A DNA stretch of 64,000 bases from Methanothermobacter sp. (GTDB lineage Archaea; Methanobacteriota; Methanobacteria; Methanobacteriales; Methanothermobacteraceae), in contig NZ_JASFYE010000001.1 of assembly GCF_030055425.1 (NCBI RefSeq), positions 116,901 to 180,900 of the forward strand. The letters run 5' to 3'. This document shows positions 17,292-25,634 of this stretch, one piece after another (position 1 is the stretch's first letter; each line of letters begins with the position of its first letter). The position numbers were made by a program, and so were the translations under genes. Under the pieces are notes generated by a model. The model saw nothing but the letters and a program-made list of their open reading frames with translations. It was not told the DNA's origin and did not search any database.

Positions 17292-17952
17292 CCAGGGGTA
17301 GGAGGAGCGGAGGGTTCATCATGGGTGTCGGGCCACAGATTATATTCTCTGCCGGGACTGTGAATGAGGTTATTCTTATGGCGTTGAAGGAGCCCGACGC
17401 CACAAGTTTCAGGGTTCCCCTGAACTTTTCAGGTATCCTCCCCCTGAAATCAATCCTATCATAAACGTGGAGAGGGCCTGCTGAGGGTGCTCTGATGTTT
17501 TCATCATATGAGATGCCTCCACCCATCATCATCACAGGCTCCGCAGCGTTGATAACCGCAGCGGGTATGACTTCACCCTCCTTTTTAAGGAATCTAACTG
17601 CCCTCCTCAAAACCGGGACCTGCTCCTCATCTATGAGTGCAGTGTCAAGCATTTCACATATGATTGTATCTGCCCTCTCAGTGAATTCATATTCCAGGGC
17701 ATCCTCATTCACAACCGTGACATTCTCAAGATCAGAGAGATTTTCCCGTGCACATGCCGCTATTCTGGGGTCCCTTTCAATTGCAATGACATGATCTGCG
17801 TATTCTGATGCAAAGAATGAGAGAATGCCGCTGCCAGCTCCAAGGTCATAGGTGAGCCCCCGCGCAGTGGAGGCTATCGCCTCATAAAATGCTGAAAGGC
17901 GTTCATGGTCCCGCAGGAGGTGCTGGTGATACGCTGTGACCCTGAATTTCAT
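17203..17952 (-). CDS. PRMT-like SAM-dependent methyltransferase
   Basis: This 249-residue protein has a class I methyltransferase domain (TYDLGAGSGILSFFAS motif I; VIAIERDP motif post-I; IICEMLDTALIDEEQ) followed by a beta-rich C-terminal part as in protein arginine methyltransferases. CEMLDTALIDE sits where PRMTs have the double-E loop, though only one Glu of that loop is obvious. The substrate is unknown. It lies 11 bases after nikR and overlaps or abuts the hydrogenase protease gene, so it belongs to a nickel-controlled operon. Confidence 0.75.
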   Translation of the reverse strand: MKFRVTAYHQHLLRDHERLSAFYEAIASTARGLTYDLGAGSGILSFFASEYADHVIAIERDPRIAACARENLSDLENVTVVNEDALEYEFTERADTIICEMLDTALIDEEQVPVLRRAVRFLKKEGEVIPAAVINAAEPVMMMGGGISYDENIRAPSAGPLHVYDRIDFRGRIPEKFRGTLKLVASGSFNAIRITSFTVPAENIICGPTPMMNPPLLLPLGDTLEEGDFRVKVSYTMGGGLDSVKAEIK

Positions 17953-17963
17953 CTGATCCTTGC

Positions 17964-18386
17964 CTAGTGCTCATGCTCCACTTTCTGTTCTGTTGATGTG
18001 CTTGTGAGCCTTACGTGTTCAACACCCTTGAGCCTCATCATCTTCTCTGTGAGCTCCCGAATCTTTGAAACGTCACCCTTGACAACGATCACCTCAAGGC
18101 AGTGCTTCTCTGTCATGTGCACATGCATAACCGCATTGATGTATTCACGGTAGTCGTGCTGAATATCCGCAAGATCCTCCATGACACCCGTATAATGGTG
18201 GTCATAGATAACCGCAATTATACCGATTCTCTCTCCTTCCATTTCATTCATCCACTGGTACCTGACAATGTAGTCCTTGAGGGCATCCCTTATACCCTTG
18301 GACCTTGACTGGTAACCACGGTCCCTTAAAACTTCATCAAACTCATTCAGTAGCTTTTTTGGTAGAGACATGCTTATTCGCATCAT
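17964..18386 (-). CDS. nikR: Nickel-responsive transcriptional regulator NikR
   Basis: This 140-residue NikR has an N-terminal ribbon-helix-helix domain (RISMSLPKKLLNEFDE) and a C-terminal ACT-like nickel-sensing domain. The high-affinity nickel ligands are present in DHHYTG and MHVHMTEKHCLEV (His-X-His and Cys, matching H87, H89 and C95 of the E. coli protein). The tail EHEH adds more metal-binding residues. NikR represses nickel uptake and related genes when nickel is ample. A strong NikR-type operator overlaps its own promoter, so autorepression is likely. Confidence 0.95.
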   Translation of the reverse strand: MMRISMSLPKKLLNEFDEVLRDRGYQSRSKGIRDALKDYIVRYQWMNEMEGERIGIIAVIYDHHYTGVMEDLADIQHDYREYINAVMHVHMTEKHCLEVIVVKGDVSKIRELTEKMMRLKGVEHVRLTSTSTEQKVEHEH

Positions 18387-18418
18387 GGCTATTACCCCAC
18401 AAGTAATTTCATATGAAT

Positions 18419-18446
18419 TTATGATAGTATTAATCTAAAGTCATAT
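18419..18446. promoter_or_regulatory. NikR operator on the nikR promoter
   Basis: TTATGA (18419-18424) and TCATAT (18441-18446) are separated by exactly 16 bases. This matches the E. coli NikR consensus GTATGA-N16-TCATAC in spacing and in five bases of each half-site. The site runs from the minus-strand TATA box (TTTAAATAT, about 18443-18451) to the predicted start site near 18422. An overlapping palindrome TTCATATGAA (18408-18417) adds further half-sites. Confidence 0.75.
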
Positions 18447-18540
18447 TTAAACTTTTTTTGGCATGCAGTATTGTCTGTATGGAACAATCAGTTATTACAT
18501 GAATAATTAACATGAATATTTAAAGGCATCGGAAAGGGAA

Positions 18541-18655
18541 GTCGTTGCAGATCCAGCTCCATGGGATGCATGGTAGCCCACCATCAAACAGTGCAGATGG
18601 AACAACAAAACATAAAAAGATGCCCCATCATAATATTAATCAGTGGAGTTTTTTT
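18541..18655 (+). ncRNA. Candidate small RNA or long leader upstream of the CBS gene
   Basis: ATATTTAAA at 18516-18524 is a good TATA box predicting a start site near 18545, some 125 bases before the CBS gene. The region then holds a small hairpin (ATGGT-agccc-ACCAT) and a run of seven T at 18649-18655 just before the next ribosome-binding site. A second TATA-like AATATTAAT (18631-18639) could drive the CBS gene itself. A separate RNA of about 110 bases, or an attenuated leader, are both possible. Confidence 0.3.
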
Positions 18656-18667
18656 GAGGGATTATCA

Positions 18668-19072
18668 ATGAAAGTTAAAGAAGCAATGAACGCCGAGATA
18701 ATAACGGTGAGCCCCGAGACAAGGCCCCTTGAAGCCTTTGAAAAGATGTACAAACACGGTGTGAGAAGACTCTTTGTGCTTGACGAGGAAGATAAACCTG
18801 TTGGCGTTGTATCCTACACAGACCTCATAGGGGTCCTCGGGTCAATAAAACCCGACAGTGAGCACCCTGAGAGGGACCTCAAGGTCAGGGACATCATGGT
18901 GGATGAGGTGATAACAATCTCAGCCGACGATAACATAGAGGACGCCGCAAACCTCATGCTGAGGGCCGATATTTCAGGCCTCCTGGTGCTGGAGGACGAT
19001 AAACCTGTCGGGGTGATAACAAAAACAGATATCTGCCGGCTGGTTGCAGCAGAGATACTGGTACCCTCCTGA
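18668..19072 (+). CDS. Tandem CBS-domain protein
   Basis: This 134-residue protein consists of two CBS motifs (KVKEAMNAEIITVSPE and VRDIMVDEVITISADD, each followed by GVVSYTDL or GVITKTDI). Such a stand-alone Bateman module binds adenosyl ligands and regulates partner proteins. No catalytic domain is fused. The ATG at 18668 follows TTGAGGGATT. The open frame extends upstream to 18545 but without a ribosome-binding site. The partner cannot be told from context. Confidence 0.88.
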   Translation: MKVKEAMNAEIITVSPETRPLEAFEKMYKHGVRRLFVLDEEDKPVGVVSYTDLIGVLGSIKPDSEHPERDLKVRDIMVDEVITISADDNIEDAANLMLRADISGLLVLEDDKPVGVITKTDICRLVAAEILVPS

Positions 19073-19123
19073 TTCAGAGTTACAGCAGAAGTGTTCTGAT
19101 CATTCTTACAGAGGAGGTAACCC

Positions 19124-19606
19124 TTGAAGATTATAACAAGAAAGGAGAACATGGTCTACAGGGAAATACGGTACATGCAGCTTGATCTCAACGCCCCTGT
19201 ATCCGAGGAGATGCTTAAGAGGAACCTTGACCTTCCTGAACACGAATACCATGACATAGCAGCGAGCCTTGAGAAAAAAGGGCTTATATCAAGAGAAAAC
19301 GGGAGGATAGCTGCTGAGAACCCTGATGAAGATGTGCAGGTAATGGAAAGTCAGGAGGAAGTCAGGGAAGCCGAGCTGAACCAGATAGAGGAGGAAACCC
19401 TGAGGACCATTAAGGAACTCGGAGGCGGAGGACCCGTTCCCCGTTACCTCCTTGAGGGCCACCTCCTCTATGGTCCCCTGGGGCTCAGCACAAGGCGCAT
19501 GTACAACGTGCTCCTTTCACTTGAAAATAAAAAGCTAGTAGAGATGGTGGTGCTGGATGACGGTGAATATTACCGCCCCTCAGCCCCCGATATGGCCGGC
19601 AGCTGA
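19124..19606 (+). CDS. Conserved protein with winged-helix-like domains
   Basis: This 160-residue acidic protein probably has two short winged-helix-type segments: VSEEMLKRNLDLPEHEYHD to KKGLISRENGRI (about 25-62) and EETLRTIKELGG to MYNVLLSLENKKLVEMV (about 90-148). The second pattern, a helix pair then a short beta hairpin with DDGEYYRP, is typical of wHTH proteins. I do not recognise the family. The TTG at 19124 has a perfect GGAGGT site 5 bases before it. An ATG at 19151 with GGAG is the alternative. It may be co-transcribed with the CBS gene. Confidence 0.65.
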   Translation: MKIITRKENMVYREIRYMQLDLNAPVSEEMLKRNLDLPEHEYHDIAASLEKKGLISRENGRIAAENPDEDVQVMESQEEVREAELNQIEEETLRTIKELGGGGPVPRYLLEGHLLYGPLGLSTRRMYNVLLSLENKKLVEMVVLDDGEYYRPSAPDMAGS

Positions 19607-19630
19607 ACCATCATTTAATCCCCTGCAGCT

Positions 19631-21163
19631 CTAGAGTTTCAGATCATCCGTCACAGGGAGGCCCCTGAGCCAGCCAAGGTCGCTCTGGTATAGCATCCTT
19701 ATATCTTTTATATCGAATCGTATCATTGCAAGTCTCTCGATACCCAGGCCAAAGGCAGCCACAGGGGTCTCAACACCCAGCGGTTCGAGGACCTCTGGCC
19801 TGAACATGCCCGCCCCTCCAAGTTCTATCCAGCTCTTCTTCTCAGGGAGGTAGATCTCACATTCTGTTGAGAGGTAGGTGTAGGGGAAGTATGCCGGCCT
19901 GAACCTCACCTCAAATCCCAGTTTTCTGTAAAACTCCCGCAGTATACCCAGAAGGTTTCTGAAGTTAACATCCTCCCCTGCGACGATACCCTCAACCTGG
20001 TGGAATTCAGGCAGGTGCTTGTAGGTTATGGTCTCCCTCCTGAAAACCCTGCCAACAGAGAACATCTTGAGGGGTGGTTCATTCTCCCTAAGGAACCTGG
20101 CAGATACACAGGTTGTGTGGGTCCTGAGGACGCTCTGCATTGCAACGTCCCTGTCCCATTCATACTGCCATCCCTCTGATCCGGTGGAGCCCCCTGTTTC
20201 ATGGGCACTCTGCACTGCCCTCACAAGATCCTCATCCGGGAGTTCGGTTACTGGGGGATTTTTAACGTAGAATGTGTCCTGCATCTCCCTTGCAGCGTGG
20301 TCCTGGGGCTGGAAGAGGCAGTCAAAGTTCCAGAATGCTGATTCAAGAAGTGGGCCCCTTGACTCTGTAAACCCCAGTTTAAGGAATATGAGCCTTATCT
20401 CATCAATTATGCGCCTCAGTGGGTGCATCTTGCCGGGATAAACCAGAGGGTACTCTGCATCAATATTGTAACCCCTGTAGTGAAGCTTCCTCCAGGAGCC
20501 TGTCTTCAGGTGCTCATGGGTGACCTGGGTGGCCTCCTCAGCGATCTCAACACCCCTCTCAAGGAGTTTCCGGCCCTCAGGTGTGAGTTCAATCCTGTGC
20601 TTCCTTACCTTTTTAATATCAACTATGCCCTTTCTTCCTGCAAGGTCCTTAAGGGCACCCTTCAGGTGTTCAGGAAGTTCCGCGGTCCTTATAGACCCTT
20701 CATCAAGGAGTATTTTAAGGAGTTTCTCGTCATCTCCACTCTCAGGGGGTTTCTCCTGGGTGGCTGAAACCTTCCCATCAGATATCCTTGCCCATCCCTT
20801 TCTCACAAGCCAGCCTATGGCGATTCCTGATTCCGCCTTATCAAGGCCGGCCCTTCTGGAGAGTTCGGACATTTCAAGTTCCCCCTCCCCGGAGATGATA
20901 TCGATGACCCTCCTCTCTGGAAGACCGTGGGTTGCATAAACCTTCCCGTCATCTGTGAGTGATACTACTTCCTCTACCTCCTTGATGACCCTCACAAATC
21001 CCCTTGATTCAAGTGCGCCCGCTGCACTCATCACGGATTTGATATCCATATTCTGTGACTCTGCTATATCTTCTGGTTTAAGGGGTTTATCTGAATCCTC
21101 AAATGCCTTCAGGACCTTTTTCTCGTAAATGTGAAGCTGATCGATTACCCTATCAGGATCCAT
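19631..21163 (-). CDS. pheS: Phenylalanyl-tRNA synthetase alpha subunit
   Basis: This 510-residue subunit is of archaeal/eukaryotic type. It has N-terminal winged-helix DNA-binding-like domains (about 1-215) and a C-terminal class II catalytic core with motif 1 ([20 protein letters not shown]), motif 2 ([12 protein letters not shown]...LPEFHQVEG) and motif 3 ([12 protein letters not shown]). It charges tRNA-Phe with the beta subunit. Its partner pheT is about 28 kb away on the other strand rather than adjacent. The ATG follows GGAGGAATCGAT. Confidence 0.97.
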   Translation of the reverse strand: MDPDRVIDQLHIYEKKVLKAFEDSDKPLKPEDIAESQNMDIKSVMSAAGALESRGFVRVIKEVEEVVSLTDDGKVYATHGLPERRVIDIISGEGELEMSELSRRAGLDKAESGIAIGWLVRKGWARISDGKVSATQEKPPESGDDEKLLKILLDEGSIRTAELPEHLKGALKDLAGRKGIVDIKKVRKHRIELTPEGRKLLERGVEIAEEATQVTHEHLKTGSWRKLHYRGYNIDAEYPLVYPGKMHPLRRIIDEIRLIFLKLGFTESRGPLLESAFWNFDCLFQPQDHAAREMQDTFYVKNPPVTELPDEDLVRAVQSAHETGGSTGSEGWQYEWDRDVAMQSVLRTHTTCVSARFLRENEPPLKMFSVGRVFRRETITYKHLPEFHQVEGIVAGEDVNFRNLLGILREFYRKLGFEVRFRPAYFPYTYLSTECEIYLPEKKSWIELGGAGMFRPEVLEPLGVETPVAAFGLGIERLAMIRFDIKDIRMLYQSDLGWLRGLPVTDDLKL

Positions 21164-21197
21164 ATCGATTCCTCCATAAACTGCTCAATCCAGTTTT

Positions 21198-22115
21198 TCA
21201 TCTGTGTTCTGAATAATAATCAAGTAGACCCACCATTATGGATGAAGCTGTAAGATCGGCTGTTGTGCCGGGGTTTAAACCGCTGCTGTGGAGTTTTCTG
21301 TCAAACCTTTCAACACGTTTAAGCCCGGCCTCAGTGAGCACACCTCCCCTGTCAACAATCTCGGCGGCCTCCTCTGAAACCTCCTCGGCTATTTTTTCAT
21401 CATACTTCCTTGCTATGAGGGTGTCCGGAAACCTTGCAAGTATTGTGAGGAATGTCTGGACAACAGCCCGGTTCATCCCATATTCCCTGACCGTCGCCTT
21501 GAACACCGGGAACCCGACATTGAAGGTGACCGGCATCCCCGATGTGAGTTCCCTTGCAATGAGGTCCCAGTCAGAGGACATCTTCAGTGTATCGAAGAGT
21601 GTGATTTTCTCATCCAGTATCCTCTGCTCTGATTCGGGGTCATTAACATCGAGGCTTTCATGTTCACCCATACCCCCGGGATTCGCAGCAGAAATGGCTC
21701 TGTAGAGATTAACAGCATCTTCAGGTGTTGTCTGAAGTATTAACCTGTTCACCTGTTCCCTTAACCCCTGCAGATCCCCCTCATCAACTATTCCTGCGGC
21801 CGCAGAGAGTGGTGCAAGGAGCATGACTATACCCAGGTTTGTGTTGGTGGAAACCCATTTTCCGGTATCCTCCACAGCCCTCAGTATGAGTTCCCCCAGT
21901 CCAATAGCTGAGAGATCCAGACTATCCCGCAGTTCGACTCCCCTTCTAGCGGCGAGGCGCATGCTATCCCCGATAACTATCCCGCTCACCAGGAAGTCCT
22001 CATAGACCATGTCATCAAAGTCGCGGGTTCTGTGGACGTTGCCAGGTTTCGGATAGCCGCTAACCTCCAGTACAGATGCTATCTGGGCTATCCTTGAAAC
22101 ATAGAGGGGGTCCAC
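21198..22115 (-). CDS. CitG-like (triphosphoribosyl-dephospho-CoA synthase family) protein
   Basis: This is a 305-residue member of the CitG/MdcB family, which in bacteria makes the prosthetic-group precursor of citrate or malonate lyase from dephospho-CoA and ATP. The family start SGYPKPGNVHRTRDFDDM and the STNTNLGIVMLLAPLSAA motif are clear, as is the TPEDAVNLYRAI block. No lyase genes are nearby and methanogens of this kind are not known to use citrate lyase, so the product and target are open. GTG start overlaps the hemB stop by one base (TAGTG), so it is translated after hemB. Confidence 0.82.
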   Translation of the reverse strand: MDPLYVSRIAQIASVLEVSGYPKPGNVHRTRDFDDMVYEDFLVSGIVIGDSMRLAARRGVELRDSLDLSAIGLGELILRAVEDTGKWVSTNTNLGIVMLLAPLSAAAGIVDEGDLQGLREQVNRLILQTTPEDAVNLYRAISAANPGGMGEHESLDVNDPESEQRILDEKITLFDTLKMSSDWDLIARELTSGMPVTFNVGFPVFKATVREYGMNRAVVQTFLTILARFPDTLIARKYDEKIAEEVSEEAAEIVDRGGVLTEAGLKRVERFDRKLHSSGLNPGTTADLTASSIMVGLLDYYSEHR

Positions 22116-23095
22116 TAGATCACCCCCAGAAGTTCGGGGGCGAAGTGTGAAATTATAAGGTCAGCCCCTGCACGTTTTATTGACAGAATAGATTCATATA
22201 TCGCCTCTTCAGTAAGGTATCCGCTATCTATGGCCGCCCTCAGCATTGAATACTCCCCACTCACATTGTAGGCTGCAAGGGGGACCCTGAATCTGTCCTT
22301 CACAGCCCCTATCACATCGAGATATGCCAGGGCGGGTTTTACCATCAGTATATCGGCGCCCTCCTCAAGGTCAAGTTCCGCCTCCATGAGGGCCTCGCTG
22401 ACATTTGCAGGGTCCATCTGATATGATCTGCGGTCACCAAATGCTGGGGCTGAGGAAACCGCGTCACGGAATGGTGCGTAGAATGCGGATGCATACTTGA
22501 CGGCATAGGACATTATAAGAGTCTCACTGAAACCTGCGTCATCCAGGGCCCTCCTTATAGCTGCAACACGTCCATCCATCATATCTGAGGGGGCAACCAC
22601 ATCTGCACCGGCCTCTGCATGGGAGAGGGCTATCCTTGAAAGGACATCAAGGGTCTCATCATTGACCACCTTCCCCTCCACGACGATGCCGCAGTGGCCG
22701 TGGGTTGTGTACTGGCAGAGGCAGACGTCTGTCATGACAACTAGTTGAGTCTCCTCCTTCAGCCTCCTCACGGTCCTCTGCACAGCGCCATCAGGGTCAT
22801 ATGCTGATGAGGCAAGCTCGTCCTTGGTGGATGGCATGCCAAATAAAAGGACAGCTGAAAGCCCTTCATCCTCAAGTCTGGATGCCTCAGAGACCGCATC
22901 ATCCACAGAGTACCTGTACTGTCCAGGCATTGTGTCTATGGCCTCAGGTTCACCCCCTTCAAGTTTTTCGCTCACAAAAATGGGGTAGATGAGGTCTGAT
23001 GAGTGCAGCCGTGTTTCTCGGAAAATGTCACGTATCTGTGGACTTTTCCGCAATCTTCGCATCCTTTTTGTGGGAAACTCCATAATATCACTCAC
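22115..23095 (-). CDS. hemB: Porphobilinogen synthase (delta-aminolevulinate dehydratase)
   Basis: This 326-residue enzyme joins two 5-aminolevulinates to porphobilinogen, the entry to F430, corrinoids and siroheme. The zinc-binding cysteines ([14 protein letters not shown]), the active-site lysines in SYAVKYAS and [10 protein letters not shown], and the usual family length are present. It is therefore the zinc-dependent type. Start may be GTG 23095 or ATG 23083; the ATG is preceded by GAGTGAT. It is followed at once by the CitG-like gene. A TATA-like AATATTTATTA lies near 23135. Confidence 0.96.
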   Translation of the reverse strand: MSDIMEFPTKRMRRLRKSPQIRDIFRETRLHSSDLIYPIFVSEKLEGGEPEAIDTMPGQYRYSVDDAVSEASRLEDEGLSAVLLFGMPSTKDELASSAYDPDGAVQRTVRRLKEETQLVVMTDVCLCQYTTHGHCGIVVEGKVVNDETLDVLSRIALSHAEAGADVVAPSDMMDGRVAAIRRALDDAGFSETLIMSYAVKYASAFYAPFRDAVSSAPAFGDRRSYQMDPANVSEALMEAELDLEEGADILMVKPALAYLDVIGAVKDRFRVPLAAYNVSGEYSMLRAAIDSGYLTEEAIYESILSIKRAGADLIISHFAPELLGVI

Positions 23096-23198
23096 AGGTA
23101 AACTCTTAAAGAATTGAACAGGATAATATTTATTACATTTTCACCTCTAAAAAACATAACGCCCTGATGCTCTACTTCTGAAGGACGCTTCACTGATA

Positions 23199-24062
23199 TC
23201 ATGATTCCACATCCACAAGAACCTCAACCCTCCTTACAGCCTCGTCAACAGCATCGGAATCCATAACTATTTTCACGGCATCTTTGGGGCACCTCTCAGC
23301 GCATCTTCCGCATATGAGGCACCTCCCGGTATCATGGTTTGCTCCTCCTTCACTGATGGCTCCTGTAAAACATGCCTTCTCACAGCACCCGCAAAGAACA
23401 CACCTTTCAGCGTCCCTTACGATACTGACACCCTCCATTGGTGTTATGGACGACGCTATGTCCTCAGAAAGAAAGGGTGTCATCCTCCAGAGACAGCAGC
23501 ATTCACAGCAGTTGCAGACAGAAAGTAATTCATCGTGCGGGTCTGAATTGAGCCAGACAGAGTCTATCCTGTTTCTACCTATTATGTGGACCAGGCCCGC
23601 CTCCCTGCACCTTTCAATGTGTTCAAGGGCCTCCTCTTTTGATATGAGGCTCCCGACCTTATCTGATATCCTGAGTGCCCCTGGACCCAGGAAGATGCAG
23701 CCAAGATCGTGGGGGTATTCACTGCATCCCGAGGAAACCCTGCATATGCAGAAGTCCATCCTGAATATGTGTTTTGAGCGAAGTATCATCCTCCTCAGAA
23801 CATCTGACGGCAGTGCAGTGCTCTCTGGCAGCTGGAAACTCCTGTTCACCTCAACCGACGTGTCCCTGGGTATGACCTGTATATCGTCCCCCTCAAAAAA
23901 CAATCTCTTAACAATTTTCCTGAAGGTATCTGACCTTTCAGTGATCCTGGCAAGTTCAAATCTCCTGTGAAATGTCCTTTTTATTATTGCAATACTCAGA
24001 TCAGTGAAATCAATCACCTGAATCACCATAGAGTCTCTGTGGGAGGGGATCCCCCTCACCAT
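23199..24062 (-). CDS. Multicluster ferredoxin-like iron-sulfur protein
   Basis: This 287-residue protein ends in two [4Fe-4S] motifs (CVLCGCCEKAC and CLICGRCAERC). Upstream it has DFCICRVSSGC and a dense CNCCECCC block near residue 185, so it may bind three or four clusters. The N-terminal 100 residues have no known motif. Related proteins are common in anaerobes but the electron partner is not known. It overlaps the glycosylase gene. Start may be ATG 24062 or ATG 24029, and neither has a strong ribosome-binding site. Confidence 0.75.
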   Translation of the reverse strand: MVRGIPSHRDSMVIQVIDFTDLSIAIIKRTFHRRFELARITERSDTFRKIVKRLFFEGDDIQVIPRDTSVEVNRSFQLPESTALPSDVLRRMILRSKHIFRMDFCICRVSSGCSEYPHDLGCIFLGPGALRISDKVGSLISKEEALEHIERCREAGLVHIIGRNRIDSVWLNSDPHDELLSVCNCCECCCLWRMTPFLSEDIASSITPMEGVSIVRDAERCVLCGCCEKACFTGAISEGGANHDTGRCLICGRCAERCPKDAVKIVMDSDAVDEAVRRVEVLVDVES

Positions 24063-24696
24063 GAACCCGCCCCCGGTAATACAGTTTTCCGTGCCTTACA
24101 ATGAGGGCATGGTACTCCTGGAAGACCCTGAAATCAGGTTCAAGGTTTTCTTCAAAGATCCCCTTTATCACCGAATAGCCCTCATCCCCCCCTATAATAC
24201 CATTATGGGATAACATCCTCCTTGTGTATGCATCAACCACGAATTCAGGTTTTCTGTATCCATAGAGGAGGATGGAGTCTGCTGTCTCATATCCAACACC
24301 CCTTACCCCCAGGAGCTCCTTCCTGGATGGTATGGCGCCCTCGAGGGATATGAAGAACTCTGAAATCTCTCTCAAGTATGATGTCTTCTGTCTGTAGAAG
24401 CCGGCACATCTGAGGGCGCCCTCAAGTTCATCGTCATCAGCTGCTAGTATACCCTCAGGTTCAAGGATATTCAGTGATGCCAGGTTGCGTAGTGCGGCTG
24501 CGGCAGCGTCCCATGAGGTGTTCTGGGTGAGTATTGCCCCTGCCATCACCTCAAAGATCTCAGTCTCAGATGATGGCAGGGTGTAGTCGCCAGGGTGGTA
24601 CCTGAGTTTGAGGGTATCCCTATCAAGGAGGGGCCACCACCCCTGGGGACCATAGAGTTCCATGAGCACACTGTAGATATCCCTGAGCACCTTCAT
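24010..24696 (-). CDS. HhH-GPD DNA glycosylase, MagIII-like (no iron-sulfur cluster)
   Basis: This protein of about 228 residues is of the endonuclease III superfamily. The helix-hairpin-helix GVRGVGYETADSIL and the catalytic Asp in VVDAYTRR are present. The lyase lysine of Nth (GVGRKTA) is replaced by Glu (GVGYETA), and the C-terminal iron-sulfur cysteines are missing. Both traits match monofunctional 3-methyladenine glycosylase MagIII. The open frame reaches TTG 24720, but ATG 24696 lies about 30 bases from a possible TATA (CCTTTAACTG) and may be leaderless. A true Nth is encoded at 42000-42653. Confidence 0.8.
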   Translation of the reverse strand: MKVLRDIYSVLMELYGPQGWWPLLDRDTLKLRYHPGDYTLPSSETEIFEVMAGAILTQNTSWDAAAAALRNLASLNILEPEGILAADDDELEGALRCAGFYRQKTSYLREISEFFISLEGAIPSRKELLGVRGVGYETADSILLYGYRKPEFVVDAYTRRMLSHNGIIGGDEGYSVIKGIFEENLEPDFRVFQEYHALIVRHGKLYYRGRVHGEGDPLPQRLYGDSGD

Positions 24697-24943
24697 GTAT
24701 AGGGATAAGTATGGAGACAACAGTTAAAGGTTTAGGTTACAGGCACTGATAGAATGTGAATTTGTCGCAGCCGACCCCACGATACTGAATAACATGCTGC
24801 GCAATAACCCTCCATGATCTCCACCTTCTTCGGGTCTCCAACACATGGTCTTCAGTGAAATCAGTTCACCAATTCCCTGGAAAATCTGCACACATCTGCT
24901 TCGGCTGATCAGTTTATTAATTAAAAGCTACACAGATAACTGC

Positions 24944-25606
24944 ATGAAATATGAAATTATACACAGACCAAGTTACAGTATGGCGAATATCCAGCTTGAA
25001 AGCGGTGAAGCCATAAAGGCAGAGGCCGGTGCAATGGTGAGTATGAGCTCAAACATAGAGATCCAGACCGAAACAGGGGGTCTTCTTGGGGCTGTTAAGA
25101 GATCCATGCTTGGGGGGGAAAGTGTCTTCCTCAATACCTTCCGTTCCCAGGGGAGGGGTGAGATACAGCTTGCACCATCATACCCCGGGGATGTTGAGGT
25201 CATTGAAACCCATGAGACAGTCTATGCTCAGAGCGGCTCATTCATGGCGGCTTCAGAGGATGTGGAGATAGATACAAAATTTGGGGGTTTCAAAACATTC
25301 TTTGGAAGTGAGGGCCTCTTTCTGCTTAAACTGAGAGCCTCTGGACCCATATTCCTCTCAAGTTTCGGGGCAATATACCACAGGGAACTTGTGAATGAGA
25401 GGTTCGTGGTGGACACAGGACACATCGTGGCCTTCACAGAGGGTCTCGACTTCCATGTGAGAAAGGTCGGAGGACTTAAAAGCACATTTCTCAGTGGAGA
25501 GGGACTTGTAGCTGAATTTGAAGGTACAGGAACCGTTTACATGCAGACAAGAAGTGTTGATAGCTTTGTTGGATGGTTAATACCCATGCTCCCCTCAAGG
25601 AATTAG
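24944..25606 (+). CDS. AIM24 / TIGR00266 family protein
   Basis: This 220-residue beta-rich protein has the AIM24 pattern: AEAGAMVSMSSNIEIQTE, a Gly-rich LLGAVKRSMLGGES stretch, YAQSGSFMAAS and a C-terminal LSGEGLVAEFEGTG. It is cytosolic. The family is widespread but has no firm function. The upstream 223-base gap holds the promoter: TTTATTAATTAA at about 24912-24924 lies some 26 bases before the ATG and no ribosome-binding site is seen, so the mRNA is probably leaderless. The frame is open back to 24845 without support for a start there. Confidence 0.85.
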   Translation: MKYEIIHRPSYSMANIQLESGEAIKAEAGAMVSMSSNIEIQTETGGLLGAVKRSMLGGESVFLNTFRSQGRGEIQLAPSYPGDVEVIETHETVYAQSGSFMAASEDVEIDTKFGGFKTFFGSEGLFLLKLRASGPIFLSSFGAIYHRELVNERFVVDTGHIVAFTEGLDFHVRKVGGLKSTFLSGEGLVAEFEGTGTVYMQTRSVDSFVGWLIPMLPSRN

Positions 25607-25634
25607 ATGATAAAAACTCCATGGTGGTGATTCG

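Noticed and set aside
18545-18667. Extending the CBS-domain protein upstream by 41 residues.
   Set aside because: No ribosome-binding site is present at 18545, the added residues are unlike the family, and ATG 18668 has GAGGG. The region looks like leader or small RNA.
24845-24943. Extending the AIM24-like protein upstream by 33 residues.
   Set aside because: The family starts at KYEIIHRPSYSMA, and a TATA box lies inside the extension.
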